DNA of 64,000 bases from an uncultured Acetatifactor sp. (GTDB taxonomy: Bacteria > Bacillota > Clostridia > Lachnospirales > Lachnospiraceae). The stretch spans positions 1 to 64,000 of the forward strand of contig CANQJL010000011.1 in NCBI GenBank assembly GCA_947624245.1, read 5' to 3'. This document shows, one piece after another, positions 51,135 through 60,061 of the stretch (positions within the stretch are counted from its first letter, which is position 1; each line of letters starts with the position of its first letter). The notes beneath the pieces were generated by a model. The model made no database searches. It was not told where the DNA came from and was given only the letters and a program-made list of their open reading frames with translations. The translations under genes were made by a program, and so were the position numbers.

Positions 51135-52091
51135 ATGGAGAAAACCGCGAATATGACCGAGGTTAAAACAACCGGCGGAACAACAAAAAAGAAAAGCAAA
51201 GGAATAAAGACCCACTACGACAGCAAGATATTCACTGTGATCAATTCCCTGATTATGATCATCTTCGTTGTTGTTACTCTGTATCCTGTTTTGAATACCG
51301 TGGCGATATCCTTTAACGACGGTATCGATGCGGTGCGCGGCGGCATCTATCTGTGGCCGAGAAAGTTCGCCATCAAGAACTATGAGACAGTGCTCGCCAT
51401 GGAAAACCTGATTACCGGAGCGAAGATAACCGTGGCGAGGACAGTGCTGGGAACTCTCTCGGCGCTGGTGGTAAACGCACTCTTGGCTTTCGTTGTGAGC
51501 CGAAAGAAATTCATCTTCAAATCACAGCTGTCCCTGTTCTGGATCATTACCATGTATGTGAACGGCGGTATGATTCCCGTGTTCCTGTTGTACAGGAACA
51601 TGCATCTGACGGGAACGTTCTGGGTATATGTGATTCCCGGAATGGTCAGCGCATGGAATATGCTGGTCATCAGGACCTATATGCAGGGTTTGCCGGACAG
51701 TCTGGAGGAATCGGCACAGCTTGACGGAGCCGGCTACATGACGGTTTTCATGAAGATCATTTCACCGTTATGTAAACCCGTTTATGCAACGGTCGCTCTG
51801 TTCGTAGCGGTAGGCCAGTGGAACTCCTGGTTCGACGCAATGCTGTACAACAGAATGAAGACGGAATACACGACGCTGCAGTACGAGTTGATGAAGCTGT
51901 TGTCATCGGTTATGCAGCAGAGCGGAAGCGCTGCTGCCGCAAGTGAAAGAGGCGCCGCTGCTGCGGCAATCACACCGCTGACAATCCGTGCGGCGGCTAC
52001 GGTCGTGACAATCCTGCCGATCATATGTCTGTATCCGTTCCTTCAGAGATATTTCGTAACAGGCTTGACAATCGGTGGTGTAAAAGAATAA
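51135..52091 (+). CDS. LplC/YtcP-type sugar ABC transporter permease
   Basis: A 318-residue permease with six hydrophobic segments and coupling motif EESAQLDGAGYMTVFMKIISP near residue 193. It ends FVTGLTIGGVKE, the stock C terminus of YtcP-type permeases. Closest relatives by family import aldouronates, rhamnogalacturonan or other acidic oligosaccharides. A GTG at 51126 is in frame, but the ATG at 51135 is better spaced from GGGAG. An alanine-rich loop near residue 270 is noted. Confidence 0.9.
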   Translation: MEKTANMTEVKTTGGTTKKKSKGIKTHYDSKIFTVINSLIMIIFVVVTLYPVLNTVAISFNDGIDAVRGGIYLWPRKFAIKNYETVLAMENLITGAKITVARTVLGTLSALVVNALLAFVVSRKKFIFKSQLSLFWIITMYVNGGMIPVFLLYRNMHLTGTFWVYVIPGMVSAWNMLVIRTYMQGLPDSLEESAQLDGAGYMTVFMKIISPLCKPVYATVALFVAVGQWNSWFDAMLYNRMKTEYTTLQYELMKLLSSVMQQSGSAAAASERGAAAAAITPLTIRAAATVVTILPIICLYPFLQRYFVTGLTIGGVKE

Positions 52092-52105
52092 AGATTTGCA
52101 AAGAG

Positions 52106-52141
52106 AATCGCTGCAGTCCTTACAGGGCTGCAGCGATTTTT
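52106..52141 (+). terminator. Intrinsic terminator closing the importer operon
   Basis: AATCGCTGCAG (52106-52116) pairs with CTGCAGCGATT (52128-52138), followed by TTTT (to 52141). It lies between the convergent ends of the permease gene and carB. Confidence 0.8.
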
Positions 52142-52185
52142 AAGTTCAGGGTATCGAACTTGGCATATGATGACGGAGGGCAGAA

Positions 52186-55100
52186 TCAAGAGTCGGTTTC
52201 CTTATCCCGAATCTCGCTGTGAAGCTCCTGCAGAGACTTCACTTCGCTGTTGCCGTGTTCCTTCACATACCGGATACCGCTTGCGGTCGCCTTTGCGGCG
52301 GCGATGGTGGTCATGTAGGGAATCTTTCCCTTGATGGCCGCCTTGCGCAGATAGCTGTCGTCGTGGACGCTGTCCTTGCCGATGGGCGAGTTAATGATCA
52401 GGTCGATCTTGCCGTTGGTGATCAGGTCGAGGATATTCGGCCTTCCCTCATACAGCTTGTTCACTCTTTCCGCAGGAATACCGGCGGCAGTGATTACCTC
52501 GAAGGTATTTCCGGTGGCGATGATACGGAAGCCGCAGTCGGCAAATTCTCTGGCGACCTCCACCACCTCGTCCTTGTCCTTTCGGTTGACGGAGATCAGT
52601 ACCGTTCCGGAGAGCGGCAGCTTGGACTGCGTGGCCTCCTGTGCCTTGTAAAACGCCTCGCCGTAGGAGCGGGACAGGCCGAGGACCTCGCCGGTGGAGC
52701 GCATCTCCGGTCCGAGAACGGGGTCTACCTCCTGGAACATATTGAAGGGGAACACGGATTCCTTGACGCCGTAATTGGGAATTTCCTGTTCCTTCAGCGT
52801 GGGAACGGGGGAAGGTCTGCCGGTAAGCTCCGAGGTGATGATCTCCGTTGCCAGAGGCACCATGCGGATATTGCAGACCTTGGATACCAGAGGCACGGTA
52901 CGGGATGCACGGGGATTTGCCTCCAGCACATAGACCCTGCCGTTCTCAATGGCGTACTGCATGTTCATCAGACCCTTTACATGCATTTCCTCCGCTATCC
53001 TGCGGGTGTACTCCTTGATCGTCTCCACGTTTTCCTCGGAGATATGGACGGAAGGAATGATACATGCGGAGTCGCCGGAATGAATGCCGGCCAGCTCGAT
53101 ATGCTCCATAACGGCGGGAACGAACGCATGGGTGCCGTCGCTGATGGCGTCCGCCTCGCATTCCAGAGCGTGGTTTAAGAACCGGTCGATCAGAATGGGT
53201 CGGTCAGGCGTCACGCCCACGGCCGCATTCATGTATTCGGTCATGCTCTCGTCGTCGTAGACCACCTCCATGCCGCGTCCGCCGAGTACGTAGGAAGGGC
53301 GCACCATCACGGGATATCCGATCTGCGCAGCAATGCCCAGCGCTTCCTCCACGGTGGCGGCCATGCCGGATTCGGGCATGGGGATATCTAATTTGTCCAT
53401 CATGGCGCGGAACTGATCGCGGTCCTCCGCCAGATCGATCACCGACGGGGAAGTGCCGAGAATCTTCACGCCGTTCTTTTCCAGATCCGCAGCCAGATTC
53501 AACGGAGTCTGTCCGCCGAATTGGGCGATCACGCCCAGAGGCTTCTCCTTCTTATAGATGCTCAGCACATCCTCCAGCGTCAGAGGCTCAAAGTACAGCT
53601 TGTCGGAGGTGTCGTAATCCGTGGAAACGGTCTCGGGGTTGCAGTTTACAATAATGGTCTCAAAGCCCAGTTTTTTCAGGGCAAGAGAAGCATGTACACA
53701 ACAGTAGTCGAACTCGATGCCCTGACCGATGCGGTTGGGGCCGCCGCCTAGGATCATGATCTTAGGCCTGTCGTTGGTGACGGGATTTTTGTCCGGCGCA
53801 TTGTAGGTGGAGAAGTAGTATGCGCTGTCCTGGGTGCCGCTGACGTGAACGCCCTCCCAGGCCTCCTCCACACCGAGACTGATGCGGCGATTGCGGATAT
53901 CCTCTTCCGGTATCTCCAGAATCTGGCTGAGATATTTGTCGGAAAAGCCGTCCTTCTTTGCGGCGATCAGCATGTCGTCCGCGGGCATGGTTCCCTTGGA
54001 TTGCAGAAGCCGTTCTTCCTCCTCCACCAGCTCCTTCATCTGCTGAATGAACCAGCTCTTGACATGGGTAATGCGGTGGATCTCCTCTACGTCGGCTCCC
54101 TTGCGCAGCGCTTCATACATGAGAAAGTGGCGCTCGCTGGAGGGAGTGATCAGCATCTGCAGAAGCTGCTCCTTTGTGAGGGAATCGAAATTCTTGGCAT
54201 GTCCCAGACCGTAGCGTCCGGTCTCCAGAGAACGGATCGCCTTCTGGAAGGCCTCCTTATAGGTCTTGCCGATGCTCATGACTTCGCCTACCGCGCGCAT
54301 CTGGGTTCCCAGCTTATCCTCCACCCCTTTGAACTTTTCAAATGCCCACCGCGCAAATTTGATCACCACATAGTCTCCGTCCGGCACATAGCGGTCCAGT
54401 GTGCCATACTTGCCGCAGGGGATATCCTTTAAGGTCAGTCCCGAAGCGAGCATTGCGGACACCAGTGCGATGGGGAAGCCCGTGGCCTTGGAAGCCAATG
54501 CGGAGGAACGGGAGGTACGGGGGTTGATCTCTATGACAACGATGCGGTCGGTCTTGGGATCGTGTGCGAACTGTACGTTGGTTCCGCCGATCACCTGCAC
54601 GGACTCCACGATTCGGTACGCCTGCTCCTGCAGACGCTTCTGTGTCTCCAAAGAGATGGTAAGCATGGGCGCGGAACAAAAGGAGTCTCCTGTGTGGACG
54701 CCCATGGGATCGATATTTTCAATAAAGCAGACGGTGATCATATTGTTGTCGGCGTCACGCACCACCTCCAGCTCCAGCTCCTCCCAGCCAAGCACGGATT
54801 CTTCCACAAGGACCTGTCCTACCAGACTGGCCTGCAGGCCTCTTGCACAGACGGTCTTCAGTTCGTCCTGATTGTAGACCAGTCCGCCGCCGGCGCCGCC
54901 CATGGTGTACGCGGGGCGCAGCACCACGGGATATCCCAGATCCTCGGCGATGCTGAGCGCCTCCTCCACGCTGTAGGCCACTTGGCTTCGAGCCATTTCG
55001 ATTCCCAGCGCGTTCATGGCGTTCTTAAATTCGATGCGGTCTTCGCCGCGCTCAATGGCGTCCACCTGAACGCCGATCACCTTCACATTGTACTTGTCTA

Positions 55101-55422
55101 AGATACCTGCTTTATTTAATTCCGCACACAGGTTCAGGCCGGACTGTCCGCCCAGATTCGGCAGGAGCGCATCAGGGCGCTCTTTTGCAATGATCTGTTC
55201 CAGCCGTTCCACGTTCAGGGGCTCGATATAGGTGACGTCTGCGATCTCCGGATCCGTCATGATCGTAGCCGGATTGGAATTTACCAGCACGATCTCATAG
55301 CCCAGCTTGCGCAGGGCCTTGCAGGCCTGTGTACCGGAATAGTCGAACTCACACGCCTGTCCGATCACAATGGGACCGGAGCCGATGATGAGTACCTTGT
55401 GAATATCTGATCTCTTTGGCAT
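52186..55422 (-). CDS. carB: Carbamoyl-phosphate synthase large subunit
   Basis: A 1078-residue enzyme that makes carbamoyl phosphate for pyrimidine and arginine synthesis from bicarbonate, ATP and ammonia delivered by the small subunit CarA. Two homologous ATP-grasp halves are evident: GSGPIVIGQACEFDYSGTQA near residue 14 and GGGPNRIGQGIEFDYCCVHA near 560, then the C-terminal MGS-like allosteric domain from about 935. The start at 55422 (MPKRSDIHK) follows GGAGG; a longer in-frame reading to 55584 crosses the promoter. carA is not adjacent, so the small subunit must be encoded elsewhere. It is the only - strand gene in the window. Confidence 0.96.
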   Translation of the reverse strand: MPKRSDIHKVLIIGSGPIVIGQACEFDYSGTQACKALRKLGYEIVLVNSNPATIMTDPEIADVTYIEPLNVERLEQIIAKERPDALLPNLGGQSGLNLCAELNKAGILDKYNVKVIGVQVDAIERGEDRIEFKNAMNALGIEMARSQVAYSVEEALSIAEDLGYPVVLRPAYTMGGAGGGLVYNQDELKTVCARGLQASLVGQVLVEESVLGWEELELEVVRDADNNMITVCFIENIDPMGVHTGDSFCSAPMLTISLETQKRLQEQAYRIVESVQVIGGTNVQFAHDPKTDRIVVIEINPRTSRSSALASKATGFPIALVSAMLASGLTLKDIPCGKYGTLDRYVPDGDYVVIKFARWAFEKFKGVEDKLGTQMRAVGEVMSIGKTYKEAFQKAIRSLETGRYGLGHAKNFDSLTKEQLLQMLITPSSERHFLMYEALRKGADVEEIHRITHVKSWFIQQMKELVEEEERLLQSKGTMPADDMLIAAKKDGFSDKYLSQILEIPEEDIRNRRISLGVEEAWEGVHVSGTQDSAYYFSTYNAPDKNPVTNDRPKIMILGGGPNRIGQGIEFDYCCVHASLALKKLGFETIIVNCNPETVSTDYDTSDKLYFEPLTLEDVLSIYKKEKPLGVIAQFGGQTPLNLAADLEKNGVKILGTSPSVIDLAEDRDQFRAMMDKLDIPMPESGMAATVEEALGIAAQIGYPVMVRPSYVLGGRGMEVVYDDESMTEYMNAAVGVTPDRPILIDRFLNHALECEADAISDGTHAFVPAVMEHIELAGIHSGDSACIIPSVHISEENVETIKEYTRRIAEEMHVKGLMNMQYAIENGRVYVLEANPRASRTVPLVSKVCNIRMVPLATEIITSELTGRPSPVPTLKEQEIPNYGVKESVFPFNMFQEVDPVLGPEMRSTGEVLGLSRSYGEAFYKAQEATQSKLPLSGTVLISVNRKDKDEVVEVAREFADCGFRIIATGNTFEVITAAGIPAERVNKLYEGRPNILDLITNGKIDLIINSPIGKDSVHDDSYLRKAAIKGKIPYMTTIAAAKATASGIRYVKEHGNSEVKSLQELHSEIRDKETDS

Positions 55423-55458
55423 TCGCGTATCCTCCAGATGTAATTTTCCTCTCATTTC

Positions 55459-55486
55459 ATTATATAGGAAATCATAAAAAGCACAA
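55459..55486 (-). promoter_or_regulatory. Promoter of carB
   Basis: On the - strand, TTGTGC (55486-55481) and TATAAT (55464-55459) with a 16-bp spacer. The leader is only about 30 nt, so no attenuator of the PyrR type can fit. Confidence 0.6.
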
Positions 55487-55540
55487 TAACATTTCCAAAT
55501 AAAATTACTCGAAATAGTATGACGTAATGCACAAGTTTTG

Positions 55541-55569
55541 TTGAAATAAACGGGAAGATTGATTATAAT
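55541..55569 (+). promoter_or_regulatory. Promoter of the NSS transporter gene
   Basis: TTGAAA (55541-55546) and TATAAT (55564-55569), 17-bp spacer, 57 bp before the start codon and divergent from the carB promoter. Confidence 0.75.
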
Positions 55570-55625
55570 GGGACTTGTATACACTAAAAATTCGGTCAGT
55601 TAAAATTTTAATCAAAGGAGGTCTT

Positions 55626-57020
55626 ATGGAAACAGGGGGGAAGAGAAATTCTTTTACAGGGTCTATCGGTTTTGTGCTTGCGGCAGCGGGAAGCGCCGTA
55701 GGTCTGGGGAATATTTGGAGATTTCCATATCTTGCGGCGAAGGACGGGGGCGGAATGTTCCTCGCAGTCTACCTGATTCTTGCGCTGACGTTCGGCTTTA
55801 CTCTGCTGATCACGGAGGTGGCCATCGGAAGAAAGACAAAGCAGAGTCCCTTGACGGCATACGGCAAGCTGCACGGGAAATGGAAAGGCCTGGGCGTCAT
55901 CGCCTGTCTGGTGCCGGTCATCATACTGCCTTATTACTGTGCGATCGGAGGCTGGGTGATCAAATATCTTCTGGTATATCTCACGGGAAACGGAGCGCAG
56001 GCGGCGGAAGACGGATATTTTACCGGCTTTATCACTTCGCGGGCGGAGCCTATTGTCATGCTGCTGCTGTTCCTGTTTGCGGTGGCCTTTGTAGTGTTCC
56101 GCGGCGTCAATAAGGGGATTGAGTCGTCCGCTAAAGTACTGATGCCTATTCTGCTCGTCCTGGTGGTCATCATTGCCGTATTTTCCCTTACCATCAGCCA
56201 CACGGATGAAAGCGGCGTTACAAGAACCGGTCTGCAGGGACTGGGCATCTATGTGATTCCTGATTTTAAGGGCATGACGGTGCCGCGTTTTTTGACGGTG
56301 CTTCTGGACGCCATGGGACAGCTCTTCTTCAGTCTGAGCGTAGCCATGGGCATCATGGTGGCATACGGCTCTTATGTACATGACGATGCGGATATCAAAA
56401 AGTCCATCAATCAGATCGAGTTCTTTGACACGGCCGTTGCCTTTCTTGCGGGCGTCATGGTGATTCCTGCCGTGTTCACCTTTGCCGGAACGGAAGGTAT
56501 GCAGGCCTCCGGCCCGGGACTCATGTTCGTCACCATGCCGAAGGTGTTCCTGTCCATGGGAAAAATCGGCAATGTGGTGGGCTGTCTGTTCTTTGCCATG
56601 GTGCTGTTTGCCGCACTCACCAGCGCCGTCTCCGTCATGGAGGCAGTGGTGGCAAGCTTTATCGATGAGTTCCGCCTGTCCCGTAAAAAGGCGGCAGCGC
56701 TGGAGACCGCGATCGCACTGATTGCAGGCCTGTTCGTCTGCCTGGGATACAATGCTCTGTACTTCGAGCTTCGGCTTCCCAACGGCGCAGCGGCGCAGAT
56801 ACTGGATATTATGGATTACGCCAGCAACAATATCCTGATGCCGTTGGTTGCCATCGGCACCTGTATTCTGGTGGGCTGGATCGTAAAGCCCAAAACGGTA
56901 ATAGAGGAAGTCGAGAAGAACGGAACCACAATGGGCAGAAAGAGACTCTATAAGATAATGATAAAATTTGTGGCACCCGCCATGCTGATCATACTGTTCT
57001 TAAAGTCGGTGGGATTTTAA
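55626..57020 (+). CDS. Sodium-dependent neurotransmitter:sodium symporter family transporter
   Basis: A 464-residue membrane protein of the NSS/SNF family (LeuT-like), with about eleven to twelve helices. The first helix carries the sodium and substrate site AAAGSAVGLGNIWRFPYLAA, and GGVWV-like IGGWVIKYL lies near residue 120. It should import an amino acid or tryptophan-like substrate with sodium. The ATG at 55626 follows AAAGGAGG; a start at 55575 is rejected. Substrate unknown. Confidence 0.9.
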   Translation: METGGKRNSFTGSIGFVLAAAGSAVGLGNIWRFPYLAAKDGGGMFLAVYLILALTFGFTLLITEVAIGRKTKQSPLTAYGKLHGKWKGLGVIACLVPVIILPYYCAIGGWVIKYLLVYLTGNGAQAAEDGYFTGFITSRAEPIVMLLLFLFAVAFVVFRGVNKGIESSAKVLMPILLVLVVIIAVFSLTISHTDESGVTRTGLQGLGIYVIPDFKGMTVPRFLTVLLDAMGQLFFSLSVAMGIMVAYGSYVHDDADIKKSINQIEFFDTAVAFLAGVMVIPAVFTFAGTEGMQASGPGLMFVTMPKVFLSMGKIGNVVGCLFFAMVLFAALTSAVSVMEAVVASFIDEFRLSRKKAAALETAIALIAGLFVCLGYNALYFELRLPNGAAAQILDIMDYASNNILMPLVAIGTCILVGWIVKPKTVIEEVEKNGTTMGRKRLYKIMIKFVAPAMLIILFLKSVGF

Positions 57021-57060
57021 CGACCGATATGCGAAATATCTATACCAAACAAAAAAACTA

Positions 57061-57069
57061 TGTTATAAT
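57061..57069 (+). promoter_or_regulatory. Extended -10 promoter of the chemoreceptor-like gene
   Basis: TGTTATAAT (57061-57069) is a consensus extended -10 element, in an A+T-rich gap. No good -35 is present, which the extended -10 can compensate. Confidence 0.55.
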
Positions 57070-57113
57070 ATTTTCAATGCATCAAAACATCAAAATGAAC
57101 GGAGGGATCGGAT

Positions 57114-57947
57114 ATGGACGGACAGATCAATGAGCAATTAAAGGTTATCATCGACACGCTGCCGGTGTTCAGGCAGTTGTTTTCGCAGGACGTATTTATC
57201 ACGGTGATGGATACGGAGGGCGTAGTGTGCGGTTTTTCCATACCGAGCGGTACGAAGCCCATGTTGAATGTCGGCGACACCTTTCATGATCCCAGCGGAG
57301 CGTTGGACGAGGTGATCAGGACGGGAAAGGCGAAGCATAACTATCTGCCAAAGGAAGTCATGGGCGAAGCGTTTGAGGGCGACCTAGTGCCCATTATGGA
57401 CGGCAGGACCGTGGTGGGGTGTGTTGTCACCAGCTATTCCGTGGTCGTAAAAGAGGAAATGGCGGCGATCACCGCACAGTTTCAGGAGTCGGTAGGCAAT
57501 ATCCAGAGTTCTCTGGAGGAACTGCTGGGCGGAATCGAGAATCTGTTCAAACTGTTGAATGATATGGACGAGATCAGCGCTCGCGTGGGCAGCGATGTGC
57601 AAAATGCGGTAGAGATCGTGAGCAAGATCAACGGAAACGCTTCCAGATCCAATATTCTGGCGCTGAACGCTTCCATCGAGGCGGCCAGAAGCGGAGAATA
57701 CGGACGCGGCTTTGCGGTAGTTGCAACGGAGATGGGAAAGCTGTCCAATGACAGCGGCAAATCCGCCACCGAGATCAAGGATACCCTGAATACCATTATG
57801 GAGCAGATGGGCTCCATGATCTCCTCCATCAAAGACGCCGGCCGTTTTGCCAAGGATTACAGGGGAAATATCAGTTCCATTCAGGAAGTCCTGGGGGACA
57901 CCATCAAGCTGGCCGGTCAGTTGGAAGAGGATATCAATCGGCAGTAG
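57114..57947 (+). CDS. Soluble methyl-accepting chemotaxis-like protein
   Basis: A 277-residue chemoreceptor-like protein without transmembrane helix or HAMP domain. Residues about 1-115 form a small sensor domain (VFITVMDTEGVVCGFSIP, then GDLVPIMDGRTVVGCVVTS). A coiled-coil signalling region follows with the conserved tip NILALNASIEAARSGEYGRGFAVVATEMGKLS near residues 180-210. The long methylation helices of full receptors are shortened. It should be cytoplasmic and may signal to a CheA kinase or act on another partner. It lies after the NSS transporter with its own promoter. Confidence 0.85.
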   Translation: MDGQINEQLKVIIDTLPVFRQLFSQDVFITVMDTEGVVCGFSIPSGTKPMLNVGDTFHDPSGALDEVIRTGKAKHNYLPKEVMGEAFEGDLVPIMDGRTVVGCVVTSYSVVVKEEMAAITAQFQESVGNIQSSLEELLGGIENLFKLLNDMDEISARVGSDVQNAVEIVSKINGNASRSNILALNASIEAARSGEYGRGFAVVATEMGKLSNDSGKSATEIKDTLNTIMEQMGSMISSIKDAGRFAKDYRGNISSIQEVLGDTIKLAGQLEEDINRQ

Positions 57948-58025
57948 AAAGGGAGCTTCCCAACGGCGAAAAGAAAGAAATGTGAAATACACGCCGTGGT
58001 CAGGCTCGTAAAAGAGGTATAGCAC

Positions 58026-59873
58026 ATGCAGGCATATATTTTCGGACTGACAGTGCCGCTTATCCCGCTGTTTTTGAGAAAGCTCTATAAGAAAGAGGAG
58101 CAGCTGCGGGGACGGGAACTGCTGTTTCGATATGCGATGAACACTTTGCTCGTGACAGTTTTTACGGTTGCGGTCATGGTATTCTTATGCGACGACAACA
58201 CGTCTTTTCTGGAAAAAGTAGATTATTCGCCTTTGTTTGCGCTGAAATTTTTGACTGTGGAGCTTGCGGGCGCGGCCCTCGTTGCGGCGGCGGACTGGAT
58301 CTGCGAGACGGGAAGGGTCGTGTTCTCTCTGGATAGGCGCAGCTTTCAGACACATTTGGCGGTGCGGGTGTTCCGCAAGATTGCTCCCGTTTTGATATAT
58401 GTGCTGGCGGCGGCAGTGATCGCGCTCAATCTCTCTCTTATCTTTGACAATGTTCTGTGGGGAGATGAAGCCTTTTCCGCCAACACGGTGAGAAACAATT
58501 TTACCGGCATTATGCAGATACTCACTTTTTGGGACTGTCATCCGCCTCTGTACTATTTTTGGCTGAAATTGTGGACAATGCTGTTCGGAGCTTCCGGTCC
58601 GGTCTACCATCTGGCCTCTGTGACATTGTTTGCCTTGGGCGTGGTGCTTGCCGTCACTTTAGTGAGAAAGCGTTACGGGAAGATTCCCGCCGCATTTTTT
58701 CTCGTGATTTCAGGGCTGTCCGCATCCTGTCTGGAATATAATGCGGAGATCCGCATGTATGCCATGACCTTTCTGGCTGTCGCATACTGCTATTACTGTG
58801 CGGCACAGATATTACGGCGCAACGCCCCCTTAAGCTGGATCGGCATGGTATTCTGGGGAGCAGTGGCCGCTTATGCCCACTACTATGCGCTGTTGTCCGT
58901 GGTGTTCCTGATGGTGGCTGCATGTCTGTTTGCGGTGAAGCGTTATGGGAAAAAGACCTGGATCAAGGTGCTGATTGCAGGTGCCTCCTTTATTTTGATC
59001 TATCTGCCGTGGCTGAGTATGATGTGGAAGACGGTGGAAGATGTGACGCATAACTGGTGGGACGCAATTTCCGCCACTCCTAAGGAGTGCATTGACTTCA
59101 TGTTCGGCGGCGACAATATGAGCAGATGGAGCTTCCCGCTGTGTCTGGCGCTGCTTCTGATCGTTCTGTTTGTGGAGTCCGCCGTCGTCAGAATACGGAA
59201 AGAGGGAGAAAAGCTGCAGGTGGAATTTCATGCGCCGAGCTGGAAGAACTGGTCGGCGGAATCCGATGTGCTGGCTGTGGGTATAGCGGCGATTGCAGGA
59301 ACGTTGCTGGTGGCGCTCTGGTCCGTAGAATTTACGGAACTCGTTCTGGCCAAAAGATACGTCTATCCTCTGGCCGGTGTTGCTGTGATGATGCTTGTGA
59401 TCGTCAGCTCCCGTTTTCTCGGTCTTCTGAAAGGCGCGGGAGAGAAGATAAAGGCTGGGTGGCTTCCGACTGCCGGAAAGTGTCTTCTGGCGGCAGTGCT
59501 CCTGCTCATGATCGTCGCCGGTATCAGCGATTATAAAGCGTATAACACGGAAAGAAAATATCAGTCCGTAAGAACGGAGGAGCTGTTGAGCATCGTCGGC
59601 GGCTCCGAGGAAGAATTGGTGCTGGTAAATAACGGCGTTACCCACATCGGCTGGACGGTTCTGAATTATTACTATCCAAAGGCCGAAGTGCTCAACGGCC
59701 GCTGGGACAGCATACAGGCGGACGACTTCTGGTACTTTACCGTAAATCCGCTGACTGCGGAGGAAAATGCGTCCATGGATGCGGCAGGCGTCCATATTGT
59801 GGCGGGCTATCCGTCTATGCAGCTGGCAAAGTATCCGTTGTCCCTGTATCATATTGTCAGAGAGGCGGAATGA
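58026..59873 (+). CDS. GT-C type membrane glycosyltransferase (GT39/ArnT-like)
   Basis: A 615-residue protein with about eleven hydrophobic segments. After the fourth comes the GT-C signature loop NVLWGDEAFSANTVR with the Asp-Glu pair, then WDCHPPLYYFWLKLW, both matching the lipid-linked-sugar transferases of the dolichyl-phosphate-mannose:protein mannosyltransferase and ArnT superfamily. A C-terminal extracytoplasmic domain of about 120 residues follows. It probably moves a sugar from a polyprenyl carrier to a cell-surface acceptor. Donor and acceptor are unknown. AAGAGG precedes the ATG. Confidence 0.8.
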   Translation: MQAYIFGLTVPLIPLFLRKLYKKEEQLRGRELLFRYAMNTLLVTVFTVAVMVFLCDDNTSFLEKVDYSPLFALKFLTVELAGAALVAAADWICETGRVVFSLDRRSFQTHLAVRVFRKIAPVLIYVLAAAVIALNLSLIFDNVLWGDEAFSANTVRNNFTGIMQILTFWDCHPPLYYFWLKLWTMLFGASGPVYHLASVTLFALGVVLAVTLVRKRYGKIPAAFFLVISGLSASCLEYNAEIRMYAMTFLAVAYCYYCAAQILRRNAPLSWIGMVFWGAVAAYAHYYALLSVVFLMVAACLFAVKRYGKKTWIKVLIAGASFILIYLPWLSMMWKTVEDVTHNWWDAISATPKECIDFMFGGDNMSRWSFPLCLALLLIVLFVESAVVRIRKEGEKLQVEFHAPSWKNWSAESDVLAVGIAAIAGTLLVALWSVEFTELVLAKRYVYPLAGVAVMMLVIVSSRFLGLLKGAGEKIKAGWLPTAGKCLLAAVLLLMIVAGISDYKAYNTERKYQSVRTEELLSIVGGSEEELVLVNNGVTHIGWTVLNYYYPKAEVLNGRWDSIQADDFWYFTVNPLTAEENASMDAAGVHIVAGYPSMQLAKYPLSLYHIVREAE

Positions 59874-59888
59874 GTCAAGGAAGTGCAG

Positions 59889-60015
59889 CATTCTGCGGAC
59901 GGATTATCAAGAGACTGAGAGCCTGCTGGCGGCATTGCGGCGCGAGCAGGCTCTTGCCGTCATTTTGCAAATTTCGGCAATGACTATGTGTGCATTTTGC
60001 AGCGAACTGCAGAAT
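59889..60015 (+). repeat. Second multi-stem intergenic element
   Basis: The 188-bp gap before the oxidoreductase gene is rich in pairing: AGAGCCTGCT (59918-59927) with AGCAGGCTCT (59945-59954) gives a 10-bp stem; TTGCCG (59955-59960) can pair with CGGCAA (59975-59980); and ATTCTGC (59890-59896) with GCAGAAT (60008-60014) would close the whole element. CATTTTGCA occurs twice. No ORF is credible in it. Like the element at 24170, it may be an RNA regulator or a small mobile palindrome. Confidence 0.5.
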
Positions 60016-60061
60016 AGAGGGAAAAGCTAGATCGGTTTGCCGAAACGGAAAGGAGAACGCT

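Noticed and set aside
51920..51990. Alanine-rich codons in the LplC-type permease as possible frameshift or repeat expansion
   Set aside because: The frame continues into the conserved YtcP-type C terminus, so it is a normal variable loop.
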